From Flavivirga abyssicola (GTDB lineage Bacteria > Bacteroidota > Bacteroidia > Flavobacteriales > Flavobacteriaceae), in NCBI RefSeq assembly GCF_030540775.2, contig NZ_CP141266.1:4575001-4639000 (forward strand): a stretch of DNA of 64,000 nt, given 5' to 3'. Made by a program: the position numbers and the translations under genes. Of the stretch, positions 27,776 to 36,390 are shown piece by piece. Within the stretch, counting starts at the first letter, position 1; each line of letters starts with the position of its first letter. The notes beneath the pieces were generated by a model, which was not told where the DNA came from, did no database searches, and worked only from the letters and a program-made list of their open reading frames with translations.

Positions 27776-28254
27776 TATTTAAATACTTGGAATTTGTTTT
27801 CTTAGATTATATGAAATAAAGGACTCAAATAAGAAGGCTGGAATGCTATACAACTCAAAAAAACCATTCTAGGTCTTCTCGTAGTTTGAGCATAATATTT
27901 TAGAGTAAATGATATAAATATTGTTAAAACAATAAAAAAGTTGATTAGCATAATACTGTAAGTTGGTTAAAACGAATGTATCAGTATCAATCTTATTAAA
28001 AAAATAAATCCGATAATGTCCCACTTTTGTCCACCAGAAAACACTATATCATTAATTTCCTACTGTTTAGTAAGAATAAGAAAACTTCATAGCACCTCTT
28101 AACATTATGATAATAATTTTAATAAATGGATAACTTTATTAACATAACAATAACTCTAAATTGATATAACAACATTAATAGCTTAACAGGTTTCGAATAG
28201 TCGGGTCATAAATTTGCCATAAAATTAATTAACCCGAAATATTATATCTAGATT
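27776..28254. other. Divergent intergenic promoter region (about 480 bp)
   Basis: Very AT-rich spacer between the minus-strand surface operon and the plus-strand PhoX-like gene. No open reading frame or RNA gene is recognisable. It should hold both promoters; the only matching element I see is TAAATTTG at 28209-28216 on the plus strand. Confidence 0.5.
28209..28216 (+). promoter_or_regulatory. Candidate promoter -7 box of the PhoX-like gene
   Basis: TAAATTTG matches the Bacteroidota -7 consensus TAnnTTTG about 40 bases before the ATG. TTTCG at 28191 is a poor -33 candidate at too short a spacing. Confidence 0.4.
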
Positions 28255-29784
28255 ATGAAAAAATTACTCAAATTTCTTTTATTGTTTATTACTCTTACTG
28301 CAACTAGTATCTCTGTTACAAGTTGTGATCTTGAAGACGGAAAAGATGGTGCAGACGGTGTTGACGGCGTAGATGGAGCTGATGGACAGGATGGTGAAGA
28401 TGGTGCAGACGGTAGTGATGTATCTGTTTATTTAGCAGCTTCGAAATCTCCAAGCTTATTAAAAGTAACTAGCAGTTTTGTAAATTTAAAAATCACACCA
28501 ATTTTATCTTCAGAAGATGTCATTCCAAACACTCCTAACTTTGTTTACGGTTCTATGGCAGACGGAGCTGGATTAATTAACAATGGAAATGAGACCTTTA
28601 CTTTAATTAATAATATCGAAGCAGATTATTCTATTGCTCGTATTATGTTAAACAAAAATTTAAGACCTTACCATGGAGAGTATATCTTAAATGCTGCTGC
28701 AACTGCAGAAACTGCACAATGTTCTGGATCATTAATTAGCCCCGAAGAACACGGATTTGGTCCTTTATACTTGTCTGGAGGAGAATGGGGAGGCGCATCT
28801 AAAGGTGTATTTTTAACAGACCCAGCAAAAGATGCTGCTGATGCTAGTACTGGAAAATTATTAAATGCTTTCGGACAGTGGTCTACTGAAAATGCTGTTG
28901 TTATTGGTAAGGATGCTTACGCCGATAAAACAGTTGCTTTTATTGGAGATGACCATTCTGATAACAGTGTACCTTCTGGTCAATTAGGAATGTACGTTGG
29001 TGACAGAGGTGATCTTGAAGGTGGTAAATTATATGGACTAAAAGTTACTACTTCTGGAATCGATTTTGAGGTAGACATGGTTGAAGGTACTGAATACGAT
29101 GCTGAATTTGTTGAACTAACGGAAAGAGAAATTGCAGCTTTAGATGCAGAAGCAAAAGCTAAAGGTGTTATGGGCTTTTCTAGATTAGAAGATATTGATT
29201 GGAGAAGAGGTTCTGCTTCAAACCAAAAAGAAGTTTACTTTGCTGTAACTGGTAGAGACAAACCAGATTTAGTTGGAAAAGGAACTATTTTAGGTAGAAT
29301 TTACAAAGTTGTATTAAACGATACCGACCCAACTGGAACTTGTAAAATTACTTGTGTATTAGATGGAGATAAAGTTGGTGGTAAAGCTGAAGGATTCCAT
29401 TCTCCTGATAACATTTTAGTAACCGAGAATTATGCATATATACAAGAAGATCCAAACGGATATTTAGACACTGCTGTTAATGGTTTTGCTAAATTATATC
29501 AATATAACTTAAGTACAGGCACAATAAAAACTGTTTTAGAATGTGACCAAAACAGAGCTGCTGGTTTAGGTTATGGTACAATTAGTAGAAACTGGGAAAT
29601 TACTGGTATGATAGATGTCACTGATGTTGTTAATAACGGAGATAACACATTCTTATTAATAACCCAAAATCACGGTTGGGAGCCTGCGGACGGAACTTCA
29701 TTTACTGATCCAAAAGCTAATCCAGACTTGGCTAATAGAAAAGAAGGATCTATGTTATATATAATTAAAGGTTTAGATAGATAA
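28255..29784 (+). CDS. Collagen-like lipoprotein with PhoX/DUF839-like domain
   Basis: A 509-residue lipoprotein: signal peptide and lipobox Cys24 (TSCDLEDG), then a GxD/GxDG collagen-like stretch at about residues 29-55 (DGADGVDGVDGADGQDGEDG), probably a stalk. The remainder resembles the PhoX (DUF839) beta-propeller: GFSRLEDIDW, EVYFAVTGRDKPD, GRIYKVVLND, and EGFHSPDNILVTENYAYIQED (Asp/Glu-rich metal-site-like loops). PhoX enzymes are calcium/iron-dependent phosphatases. I cannot verify all ligands, so phosphatase activity is inference. The peroxidase gene follows 4 bp downstream, so the two are co-transcribed. Confidence 0.7.
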   Translation: MKKLLKFLLLFITLTATSISVTSCDLEDGKDGADGVDGVDGADGQDGEDGADGSDVSVYLAASKSPSLLKVTSSFVNLKITPILSSEDVIPNTPNFVYGSMADGAGLINNGNETFTLINNIEADYSIARIMLNKNLRPYHGEYILNAAATAETAQCSGSLISPEEHGFGPLYLSGGEWGGASKGVFLTDPAKDAADASTGKLLNAFGQWSTENAVVIGKDAYADKTVAFIGDDHSDNSVPSGQLGMYVGDRGDLEGGKLYGLKVTTSGIDFEVDMVEGTEYDAEFVELTEREIAALDAEAKAKGVMGFSRLEDIDWRRGSASNQKEVYFAVTGRDKPDLVGKGTILGRIYKVVLNDTDPTGTCKITCVLDGDKVGGKAEGFHSPDNILVTENYAYIQEDPNGYLDTAVNGFAKLYQYNLSTGTIKTVLECDQNRAAGLGYGTISRNWEITGMIDVTDVVNNGDNTFLLITQNHGWEPADGTSFTDPKANPDLANRKEGSMLYIIKGLDR

Positions 29785-29788
29785 TCCC

Positions 29789-31609
29789 ATGAACATACAT
29801 TTGAATTTTATATTCAAAGCTAAGGCATACACTTTAAGTGTATGTCTTTTGCTTTTAAGTATTTCTTGTATTAATAAAGAAAAAAACAATACAGAAGAAA
29901 CTATTACAAAAACAGATAAACTAGAGAAACTGTATAGTAACCATCTTGTTATGGCATACAAATACTTAGATAGCATTGATATTACAAATAACAATGGTAC
30001 CAACAAGAAGTATTATCTAAATTCTAGAATGCACTTTAAAAAGAGTGAACCTATACTATCATACATAGAAAAAGAAAACTACAAATCTTTAAACTCCCCA
30101 AATTTATTACGAATTCAAGAAGAAGATCCTACAGATATAAAAATAAATCAACCTATAGGATATCAAGTCGTTGAAGAGAATTTACTTTCAGAATCCATGG
30201 ATACTTTAGCTTTATCCAGAGCCTTAAAAGTAACAAGTGGTAGACTTAAATTAATAGAAAATAATATTGATTTAAGTTTTAAAGATTATCATGTGTTATG
30301 GCTTGTAAGAGACGCTATAGTTAGAATTGCTTCAACTGGATTATCTAATTTTGATTCTCCAATATTAGGAGCTTCATTAAACGAATCTGGATATGCTTTG
30401 GGTACATTAAATGACGTTTTTACTATTTACCAAAACAATTTTAAAAATAAAGACCTCCTCCAAAAATGGAAAACAGAATTAATAAACTCCCAGAAAACAC
30501 TAAATACAGATTTTGATAGCTTAGATAGATATGAGTATATTAAAAATCATACGAATAAACAATTAGAACTCTTAAAAGCAATTCAAGAAGATTGGAGTAT
30601 AGAATTTCCGTTAGAATTAGCTTTAAAAAACAATACAACCAGTTTATTCAGCAAAAATACTTTTAACTTAGAATACTTCTCAGACTACAAAAGCGATACT
30701 GCACATTTAAACACAAAAATTGATCTGGGGAAACAACTATTTAATGATAAAAGGTTTTCTATAAAGAATGATATGTCTTGTGCTACATGCCATATTAAGG
30801 AAAAAGCCTTTACGGATGAAAAAATAACTTTTAATAAGCATGTAAAAAGAAACACACCAACTCTTACATATTCGGGTTTACAAAAATCCTTTTTTTTAGA
30901 TAATAGATCAGGTAGTTTAGAAGGGCAAATAGTAGGAGTTGTTACTAATCATGACGAATTTAATGCCGATCTAAAACATATTATCGAGGTTGTAAAACAT
31001 GATAAAAACTACGCAAAAGCATTCGACACTCTATATGCAAGAGGTGCAACCGATATGAATATCAGACACTCCATTGCTTCATATGTTAGATCTTTAAATG
31101 AATTTAGTTCAAAATTTGATAACAACATTAATGGAAAAGAAAATACGCTTACTGAAGTAGAAAAAAGGGGGTTTAACATATTTATGGGTAAAGCTTCATG
31201 TGCTACCTGTCATTTTCCTCCATTATTCAATGGCACTGTGCCTCCTAACTTTAGTGAATCTGAACTCGAAATTATTGGTGTTCCAGAAACAAAAGAAAAC
31301 AAAAAATTAGATGATGATTTAGGTCGGTATAATCTTTTTAAAACAGAGGAACGAAAAGGCGCTTTTAAAACTCCCACCATAAGAAATATAGAACTTACAA
31401 CTCCTTATATGCACAATGGTGTTTATGAAACCCTAGAACAAGTCATGGATTTTTATAACAAAGGTGGTGGCTCTGGGTTAGGTTTTAATGTACCACATCA
31501 AACATTACCATTTGATAACTTAGATCTTTCTGAAGACGAAATACAAGCAATTATAGCTTTTATGAGAACACTTACCGATAATCATTTGGGTGAAAATGAA
31601 GCTTTATAA
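29789..31609 (+). CDS. Di-haem cytochrome c peroxidase with imelysin-like N-terminus
   Basis: A 606-residue exported protein. The N-terminal signal or lipoprotein segment is LSVCLLLLSISCINKE. About residues 50-300 are helical and imelysin-like (RMHFKKSEPILSYIE ... LNSPNL ... PIGYQVVEENLL). The C-terminal half is a MauG/CcpA-type peroxidase with two haem-binding CxxCH motifs, Cys331-His335 (CATCHIKEKAFTD) and Cys471-His475 (CATCHFPPLFNGT). FKTPTIRNIELTTPYMHNG follows, supplying the distal Met. It probably reduces peroxide, or oxidises a partner, in the periplasm. The imelysin assignment is by pattern only. It lies 4 bp behind the PhoX-like gene. Confidence 0.85.
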   Translation: MNIHLNFIFKAKAYTLSVCLLLLSISCINKEKNNTEETITKTDKLEKLYSNHLVMAYKYLDSIDITNNNGTNKKYYLNSRMHFKKSEPILSYIEKENYKSLNSPNLLRIQEEDPTDIKINQPIGYQVVEENLLSESMDTLALSRALKVTSGRLKLIENNIDLSFKDYHVLWLVRDAIVRIASTGLSNFDSPILGASLNESGYALGTLNDVFTIYQNNFKNKDLLQKWKTELINSQKTLNTDFDSLDRYEYIKNHTNKQLELLKAIQEDWSIEFPLELALKNNTTSLFSKNTFNLEYFSDYKSDTAHLNTKIDLGKQLFNDKRFSIKNDMSCATCHIKEKAFTDEKITFNKHVKRNTPTLTYSGLQKSFFLDNRSGSLEGQIVGVVTNHDEFNADLKHIIEVVKHDKNYAKAFDTLYARGATDMNIRHSIASYVRSLNEFSSKFDNNINGKENTLTEVEKRGFNIFMGKASCATCHFPPLFNGTVPPNFSESELEIIGVPETKENKKLDDDLGRYNLFKTEERKGAFKTPTIRNIELTTPYMHNGVYETLEQVMDFYNKGGGSGLGFNVPHQTLPFDNLDLSEDEIQAIIAFMRTLTDNHLGENEAL

Positions 31610-32010
31610 TTTTATTTTAGTTTTAATTTAACCCGTTGCGCATTTTGATTAATTCACTCTAACTAAGTGTCAGTTCGAGTGAAATTCTGAAAGAATTTTG
31701 TATCGAGAACAGGTTTTGAAACAAAAATTTAATTCTCGATACTAATTTCACTCATAAAAATGAGTAAAATTCACTCGAATTGACAAATTTTTATCAAAAT
31801 GCACAATGGGTTAATTTATAATCCAATGACTATCAATTTAAAAGAAAATCAACAACGGGAAATAAAACACTAACGAGACAGATTTTTCTTAATTATCAAT
31901 AAAAAACTAGAGATTTTACCGATTAACGGTATGTATAAAGTGTTAAAAATTAACAAAATGAAAATATTTGCGTTTTTTTTTGTATCTTTTTAGTTAAATC
32001 ATAACACATC
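31610..32010. other. Intergenic region with a long nested inverted repeat
   Basis: No gene is visible. The first half is a compound palindrome (31628-31814, listed separately). The second half is AT-rich leader for the gene at 32011, with TATCTTTT at 31983-31990 resembling a -7 box. Confidence 0.6.
31628..31814. repeat. Nested imperfect inverted repeat, about 187 bp
   Basis: Three nested arm pairs are visible: outer TTAACCCGTTGCGCATTTTG with its near-complement at the right end (CAAAATGCACAATGGGTTAA), middle CAGTTCGAGTGAA with TTCACTCGAATTG, and inner GTATCGAGAA with TTCTCGATAC (perfect). The whole could fold into one long hairpin in DNA or RNA. It looks like a dispersed flavobacterial intergenic repeat rather than a gene and has no open frame. 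Confidence 0.75.
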
Positions 32011-33285
32011 ATGAAAAGAGCTATATCCCTAACATTAAGAGCTTTAATTTTACTTTTAGTTTTTAGCTTTTCTACTGTAACAGCACAAGACAAGCAATTT
32101 GCAAAAGAGATTAAAGGAGAAGTTATTGACCAAAAAACTAAAGATATTTTGGTTTTTTCAGACATCGTTATTGCTGATTCTAATATTAGCACTGTGACTA
32201 ACACCGACGGTAAATTTCTATTAAAAATACCTGAAACCTTATTAAATGGTACTTTAATTATTTCTCATTTAGGTTATGAGAAAAAAGAAATTAAAATTTC
32301 AACTATAGAAAACAAATTAAAAATAGCACTAACTCCTGCTATTACAGAATTAACGGCTATAGAGATTGACACATACAGTGATGCCAAAGCACTTTTAGAA
32401 GCCACACTTGAGAAGAAAAGTGAGCTATATAATAACAACAATACATTAATGACGGCTTTCTATAGAGAAACTATAAAGAAGAGAAAAAGAAATGCATCTT
32501 TGTCTGAAGCTATTGTGCAAATACATAAACGTCCCTATGACACCTATAAAAGAGATGCCATAGAGCTTATTAAGTCAAGAAAAAAAACAGATTACACAAG
32601 ACTTGATACTCTAGCCGTAAAATTACAAGGCGGTCCTTTTAGTAATTTGTATACTGATATCATTAAATATCCAGAATATATTTTCACTAATGAAAATATC
32701 CCTTATTATGATTTTAGTTTTGACACATCGACTCAAATAAATAAAAATTTAGTTTATGTCATTAATTTTAAACAAAAACCATCAGTTGCCACACCTCTAT
32801 ACTATGGTAAACTTTATATTGATGCTAAAACCTTAGCACTTACAAATGCTGTTTATAGTTTAAATGTTGAAAACAAGAAACTAACCAGTGAAATGTATGT
32901 ACGCAAAAAACCTGGATCTGCTATTGTTTACCCAACGCAGGCTACTTATAGAGTGAATTACAGAACTAAAAATGGTAAATGGCATTATGCTTATAGCAAT
33001 ATTTCATTAAGTTTTAAAGTTAAATGGAAGCGGAAATTATTTAATAATGTTTACACGTTGAATAGTGAAATGGCTATTACCGACTGGAAGATTAAAGATG
33101 CTGTTATCGAAAAACCTAGAAACAAAATGATACGTCCAACTACCATTTTAGCCGATGCAACTTATGGTTTTGCCGACCCAAAATTCTGGGGATTGTATAA
33201 CATTATAGAACCGGAAAAATCGATAGAATCTGCTATAAAGAAAATACAAAAACAATTAAAAAAAGCTAAAGCTAAAAAAGCATAA
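32011..33285 (+). CDS. Carboxypeptidase-like regulatory domain protein A
   Basis: A 424-residue exported protein: signal peptide to residue 25 (TVTAQ), then a carboxypeptidase-regulatory/CNA-B-like beta sandwich at about 32-110 (KEIKGEVIDQKTKDILVFSDIVIAD ... GKFLLKIPE ... ISHLGYEKKEI). A long beta-rich region (Y-F-Y-R-E-T, FKQKPSVATPLYYGKLYIDAKTLALTNAVYSLN) resembles the DUF5686-type C-terminal part of related proteins. The end is lysine-rich (KAKAKKA). It has the same architecture as the protein at 43798, so they are distant paralogues. Surface or outer-membrane biogenesis is a guess. A strong terminator follows. Confidence 0.72.
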   Translation: MKRAISLTLRALILLLVFSFSTVTAQDKQFAKEIKGEVIDQKTKDILVFSDIVIADSNISTVTNTDGKFLLKIPETLLNGTLIISHLGYEKKEIKISTIENKLKIALTPAITELTAIEIDTYSDAKALLEATLEKKSELYNNNNTLMTAFYRETIKKRKRNASLSEAIVQIHKRPYDTYKRDAIELIKSRKKTDYTRLDTLAVKLQGGPFSNLYTDIIKYPEYIFTNENIPYYDFSFDTSTQINKNLVYVINFKQKPSVATPLYYGKLYIDAKTLALTNAVYSLNVENKKLTSEMYVRKKPGSAIVYPTQATYRVNYRTKNGKWHYAYSNISLSFKVKWKRKLFNNVYTLNSEMAITDWKIKDAVIEKPRNKMIRPTTILADATYGFADPKFWGLYNIIEPEKSIESAIKKIQKQLKKAKAKKA

Positions 33286-33316
33286 TCTGAAATAGTCTAA
33301 TTTTAAGACCTTATGA

Positions 33317-33356
33317 AAATTCCCTCTCGACCAGTGTTGAGAGGGAATTTTTATTT
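33317..33356 (+). terminator. Rho-independent terminator
   Basis: Perfect 12-bp stem AAATTCCCTCTC / GAGAGGGAATTT with a 10-base loop, then a T-rich run, 31 bases after the stop codon at 33285. Confidence 0.85.
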
Positions 33357-33502
33357 ATTTAACATGAATTCTATATAACCTTATTTTAATAATTGTTTAT
33401 CAATACAAATTAAATTAGTGATAAATTATAAAGTAATCATTCTACAAAATTGCATCTAAAAATAGCATTGCAAACGTATATATATTTTTAACTACTTATC
33501 TG

Positions 33503-34621
33503 ATGAAAAACTTAACCTACAAAATCATCAAGAGCATTTTAATTATAACTCTTGCCTTTATTTTCACCAATTGTTCCAAAGCGAGTGACAACACTTCGAA
33601 TTCCATACATAACCCCCTTGAAAATCCAGAAAATGGTCCTGCAGCGGGTAATCCTAAAGGTAATTCATCAATTCCTACTGAAGCTGGCTTAGAAGATGTT
33701 TCAAATCCTGATGTAGTTGTTGGTAATGGTACTCCAGAAAGCTGTACTTGCGAAGCCGTTGTAAATGCTGTGGCACAGGGAGGTAAAATAATTTTTGATT
33801 GTGGACCGAACCCACACACAATAGTAATGGATAAACCTGCCAAAGTATTTAATAATGCGAATCCTGAAGTTGTTATTGATGGAGGCGGGTTAATTACTTT
33901 AAGCGGCAATGGAAACACCCGTATTTTATATATGAATACTTGCGATCCGGATCAGGTATGGACCACAGACCATTGTCAAAATCAAGATCATCCAAGACTT
34001 ACCGTACAGAATATTACTTTTACTGATGGAAATTCTACATCTGAAACCGAGTATACTGGAGGTGGTGCTATATGGGTTCGTGGCGGACGATTTAAAGTAG
34101 TAAACTCACGTTTCTTTAATAATATATGTGCTAGTGAAGGACCAGATGTTGGTGGAGCCGCTATTCGGGTTTTTAGTCAATATAACGATCAGCCCGTCTA
34201 TGTTGTAAACTCTACTTTTGGTGGTGCTAAGGGGTATGGCAATGTTGGAGCTAATGGTGGTGGTATAAGCAGCATAGGTGTATCCTGGACAGTTATAAAT
34301 AGTCTTTTTTCTCATAATAGAGCCATTGGTAATGGTGGAAACCCAGCACAAGCAGGTACTCCTGGAGGTGGTAGCGGTGGCGCTATTTACAATGATGGAA
34401 ACACCATGACTTTAAGAGTGTTTGGTACTCGCATTGAAGAAAACGAAGTTAACGCCTTTGGCTCCTCTATTTTCTTTGTTAGTAATGATCATTCTGGGAA
34501 TATCATTATAGACAATTCCATCATACAAAATAATATTGGCGGGTCTTGGTATCCCGCTTTTCCAAGTATTTCAATGCATGCAGATACGCCTATTGCGGTA
34601 ACGAATTCGATTATAGAATAG
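33503..34621 (+). CDS. Beta-helix lipoprotein (pectate-lyase-like fold)
   Basis: A 372-residue lipoprotein: hydrophobic ILIITLAFIF and lipobox Cys24 (TNCSKASD), a Pro/Gly/Asn-rich linker to about residue 70, then a parallel right-handed beta-helix. Successive rungs can be read as VTVQNITFTDG-, GGGAIWVRGGRFKVVNSRFFNN-, PVYVVNSTFGG- and WTVINSLFSHNRA-like units. Glycine-rich loops (GGGSGGAIYNDG) are as in polymorphic outer-membrane proteins. CEAVVNAVAQGGKIIFDCG is typical of the helix cap. No catalytic residues are identifiable, so it may be an adhesin or a polysaccharide-binding protein. It lies just upstream of the second IS. Confidence 0.78.
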   Translation: MKNLTYKIIKSILIITLAFIFTNCSKASDNTSNSIHNPLENPENGPAAGNPKGNSSIPTEAGLEDVSNPDVVVGNGTPESCTCEAVVNAVAQGGKIIFDCGPNPHTIVMDKPAKVFNNANPEVVIDGGGLITLSGNGNTRILYMNTCDPDQVWTTDHCQNQDHPRLTVQNITFTDGNSTSETEYTGGGAIWVRGGRFKVVNSRFFNNICASEGPDVGGAAIRVFSQYNDQPVYVVNSTFGGAKGYGNVGANGGGISSIGVSWTVINSLFSHNRAIGNGGNPAQAGTPGGGSGGAIYNDGNTMTLRVFGTRIEENEVNAFGSSIFFVSNDHSGNIIIDNSIIQNNIGGSWYPAFPSISMHADTPIAVTNSIIE

Positions 34622-34643
34622 TATGTTTAGAACTTAGAACAAA

Positions 34644-34690
34644 AGTAAATATCCTCCATTAAAAGTGATGGCTTCGGTCAATCCCTAAAA
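34644..34690 (+). repeat. 47-bp intergenic repeat unit, copy 2
   Basis: AGTAAATATC ... CCCTAAAA, matching 10648-10694 at about 38 of 47 positions, immediately before the left palindrome arm. Confidence 0.7.
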
Positions 34691-34711
34691 GACCTGTCAG
34701 GTTTTGAAAAC
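34691..34711 (+). repeat. Left palindrome arm and target duplication, IS copy 2
   Basis: GACCTGTCAG (34691-34700) followed by GTTTTGAAAAC (34701-34711). The latter is repeated at 35986-35996. Confidence 0.85.
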
Positions 34712-35985
34712 ATAAGTGTTCGGAAGAGCAAAGTTCATTGACATATTTTCATACATTAGTTTCTTAAATCAAGGTTACATGAGAAAAAAAGTTAGTGTTC
34801 ACAGTTTATTAAAACTAATAGGCAATGATTTTTTAACGTCTTTGGCCTTGGAGACGGGTACAAACTATAAATCAAAAAAGTTACAAGGCGAAGTTGTTTT
34901 CAAATTATTGCTGATGTCCCTTTTAGACGATAAAAAGATCAGTTTGCGTCTCATGGAGAAAACATTTTCCAACAACCTATTCAAGCTTTATTCTGGAATA
35001 GAAAAAGGTCAGACCATTAGGCACAGTAGCTTGTCAGAGCGTATTTCCGTTATAAACTCAGCGTATTTCGAAAGGATACATGCCCATGTTTATGAGCTTT
35101 CCGAACAATACTTTGATACAGAACAGGAGCCCTACAATATTCGCCAATTTGATTCAACAAGCCTGTCCCTTTCTGCCAAACTATTAAAAAAAGGGATGGT
35201 CAACGGGCTGAAGAACAAGAAAGGTGAGCATGGCAAGAAACAGATAAAATTCACTGTTGGCCTGACCAACAACCTGCCGAGCAATATTCGTTTTTATAAC
35301 GAACAGAAGCACTTAGCAGAAGACCTGACCTTACGTGAGGCGATTCTTAATGCCAATATCAAGGGTACAGAGGTAGTCGTTTTTGATAGAGGTTTAAAGA
35401 AAAGAACAACGTTTCAAGAATTCAACCAGTTGGACATCTTCTTTGTCACAAGAATAAACCCGACAAAGAGTATAAAGGTCATTGAGCAAAATAGGTTGGG
35501 AAACAGTATTGAGACCGATACTCTAAATATCTTTAGTGATGAGAGGGTATACTTGTACCATCAGAACAAATCACTTTTAAAGAAACCCTTCAGGCTTATA
35601 AGGTCACATTCAAAGCAGACAAGGGAAGAGTTACTGTTCCTGACTAATATAGAAGATTTAAATGCGGATGATGTTACCGAGATTTATAAAAGACGTTGGG
35701 ACATTGAAGTGTTCTTTAAGTTCATAAAGCAGCACTTGCATTTTAAGCATCTTGTCAACCAAAGTGAAAACGGAATCAAGGTCATGATGTATATGACCAT
35801 GATTGTTGGGATACTTTTATTGCTTTACAAAAAACTAAACAATGTAAAGAGTTATAAAATAGCTAAATACGAATTTACCGAGGAACTAAATATGGAAATA
35901 ATAAGAGAAATAGTAGTGATTTGCGAGGGAGATCCACGCAAATCTGATATATTTGATACCTCTTAAAGCTCTTCCGAACACTTAT
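34712..35985 (+). mobile_element. IS4-family insertion sequence, copy 2 (1274 bp)
   Basis: Same length and ends as copy 1 (terminal repeats ATAAGTGTTCGGAAGAGC), opposite orientation. Flanked by its own direct repeat GTTTTGAAAAC, whose central base differs from copy 1 on the plus strand. It is also inserted in the centre of the GACCTGTCAG / CTGACAGGTC palindrome and also between convergent genes (beta-helix lipoprotein and parC). By eye the two copies differ by a single coding base. Confidence 0.93.
34779..35966 (+). CDS. IS4-family DDE transposase, copy 2
   Basis: A 395-residue transposase, identical to copy 1 except Ala95 for Glu95 (base 35062). It has the same Asp125, Asp203, Glu310 catalytic set and YKRRWDIE signature. 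The start is the ATG at 34779, preceded by AAGG. The open frame continues upstream to 34716, but that would place the start inside the terminal repeat. Intact. Confidence 0.93.
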   Translation: MRKKVSVHSLLKLIGNDFLTSLALETGTNYKSKKLQGEVVFKLLLMSLLDDKKISLRLMEKTFSNNLFKLYSGIEKGQTIRHSSLSERISVINSAYFERIHAHVYELSEQYFDTEQEPYNIRQFDSTSLSLSAKLLKKGMVNGLKNKKGEHGKKQIKFTVGLTNNLPSNIRFYNEQKHLAEDLTLREAILNANIKGTEVVVFDRGLKKRTTFQEFNQLDIFFVTRINPTKSIKVIEQNRLGNSIETDTLNIFSDERVYLYHQNKSLLKKPFRLIRSHSKQTREELLFLTNIEDLNADDVTEIYKRRWDIEVFFKFIKQHLHFKHLVNQSENGIKVMMYMTMIVGILLLLYKKLNNVKSYKIAKYEFTEELNMEIIREIVVICEGDPRKSDIFDTS

Positions 35986-36006
35986 GTTTTGAAAACCTGA
36001 CAGGTC
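35986..36006 (+). repeat. Right palindrome arm and target duplication, IS copy 2
   Basis: GTTTTGAAAAC (35986-35996) duplicates 34701-34711, followed by CTGACAGGTC (35997-36006). Confidence 0.85.
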
Positions 36007-36390
36007 TTGAACCACTAACCCGTGCTGAAAATTCTCCTGCCAGATAGGCAGGTAAACAAAGCCATTGAGAAAAACATATTATCTCGATGACTCTATAAGC
36101 CTAATTTCTCATTCTAGGTCATTTCGAACTTAGTGAGAAATCGCATAAAACACTCCAATAATTCGTATCAAAAAATGTGATGTGATGTCTCCTAACGTCG
36201 ACATGACTTCATACAATTTATTCAGAAAAACATAACATGCAAGCGGAGTTGAAAAAGACTTGTTTTCCTTTCCGCCTTTTTACTAATATTTTATATACGC
36301 AATGTTATACAGGTCAAATTAGGATTTCGTCTAATATAACAATGAGATTCTTCACTTTACTCTGAATGACAAAAATTGATAATCTGATAA
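36007..36390. other. Intergenic region with degenerate repeats, downstream of parC
   Basis: No gene is seen. It contains a CCTGCC / GGCAGG hairpin (near 36039-36055), then two pieces resembling opposite ends of a dispersed repeat: TCATTTCGAACTTAGTGAGA near 36119 and GAGATTCTTCACTTTACTCT near 36344. The rest is AT-rich. Confidence 0.5.

Noticed and set aside
10739-35985. Composite transposon formed by the two IS copies
   Set aside because: Each copy has its own target duplication with a different centre base on the plus strand, and the interval contains conserved chromosomal genes such as bshC. Independent insertions explain it better.
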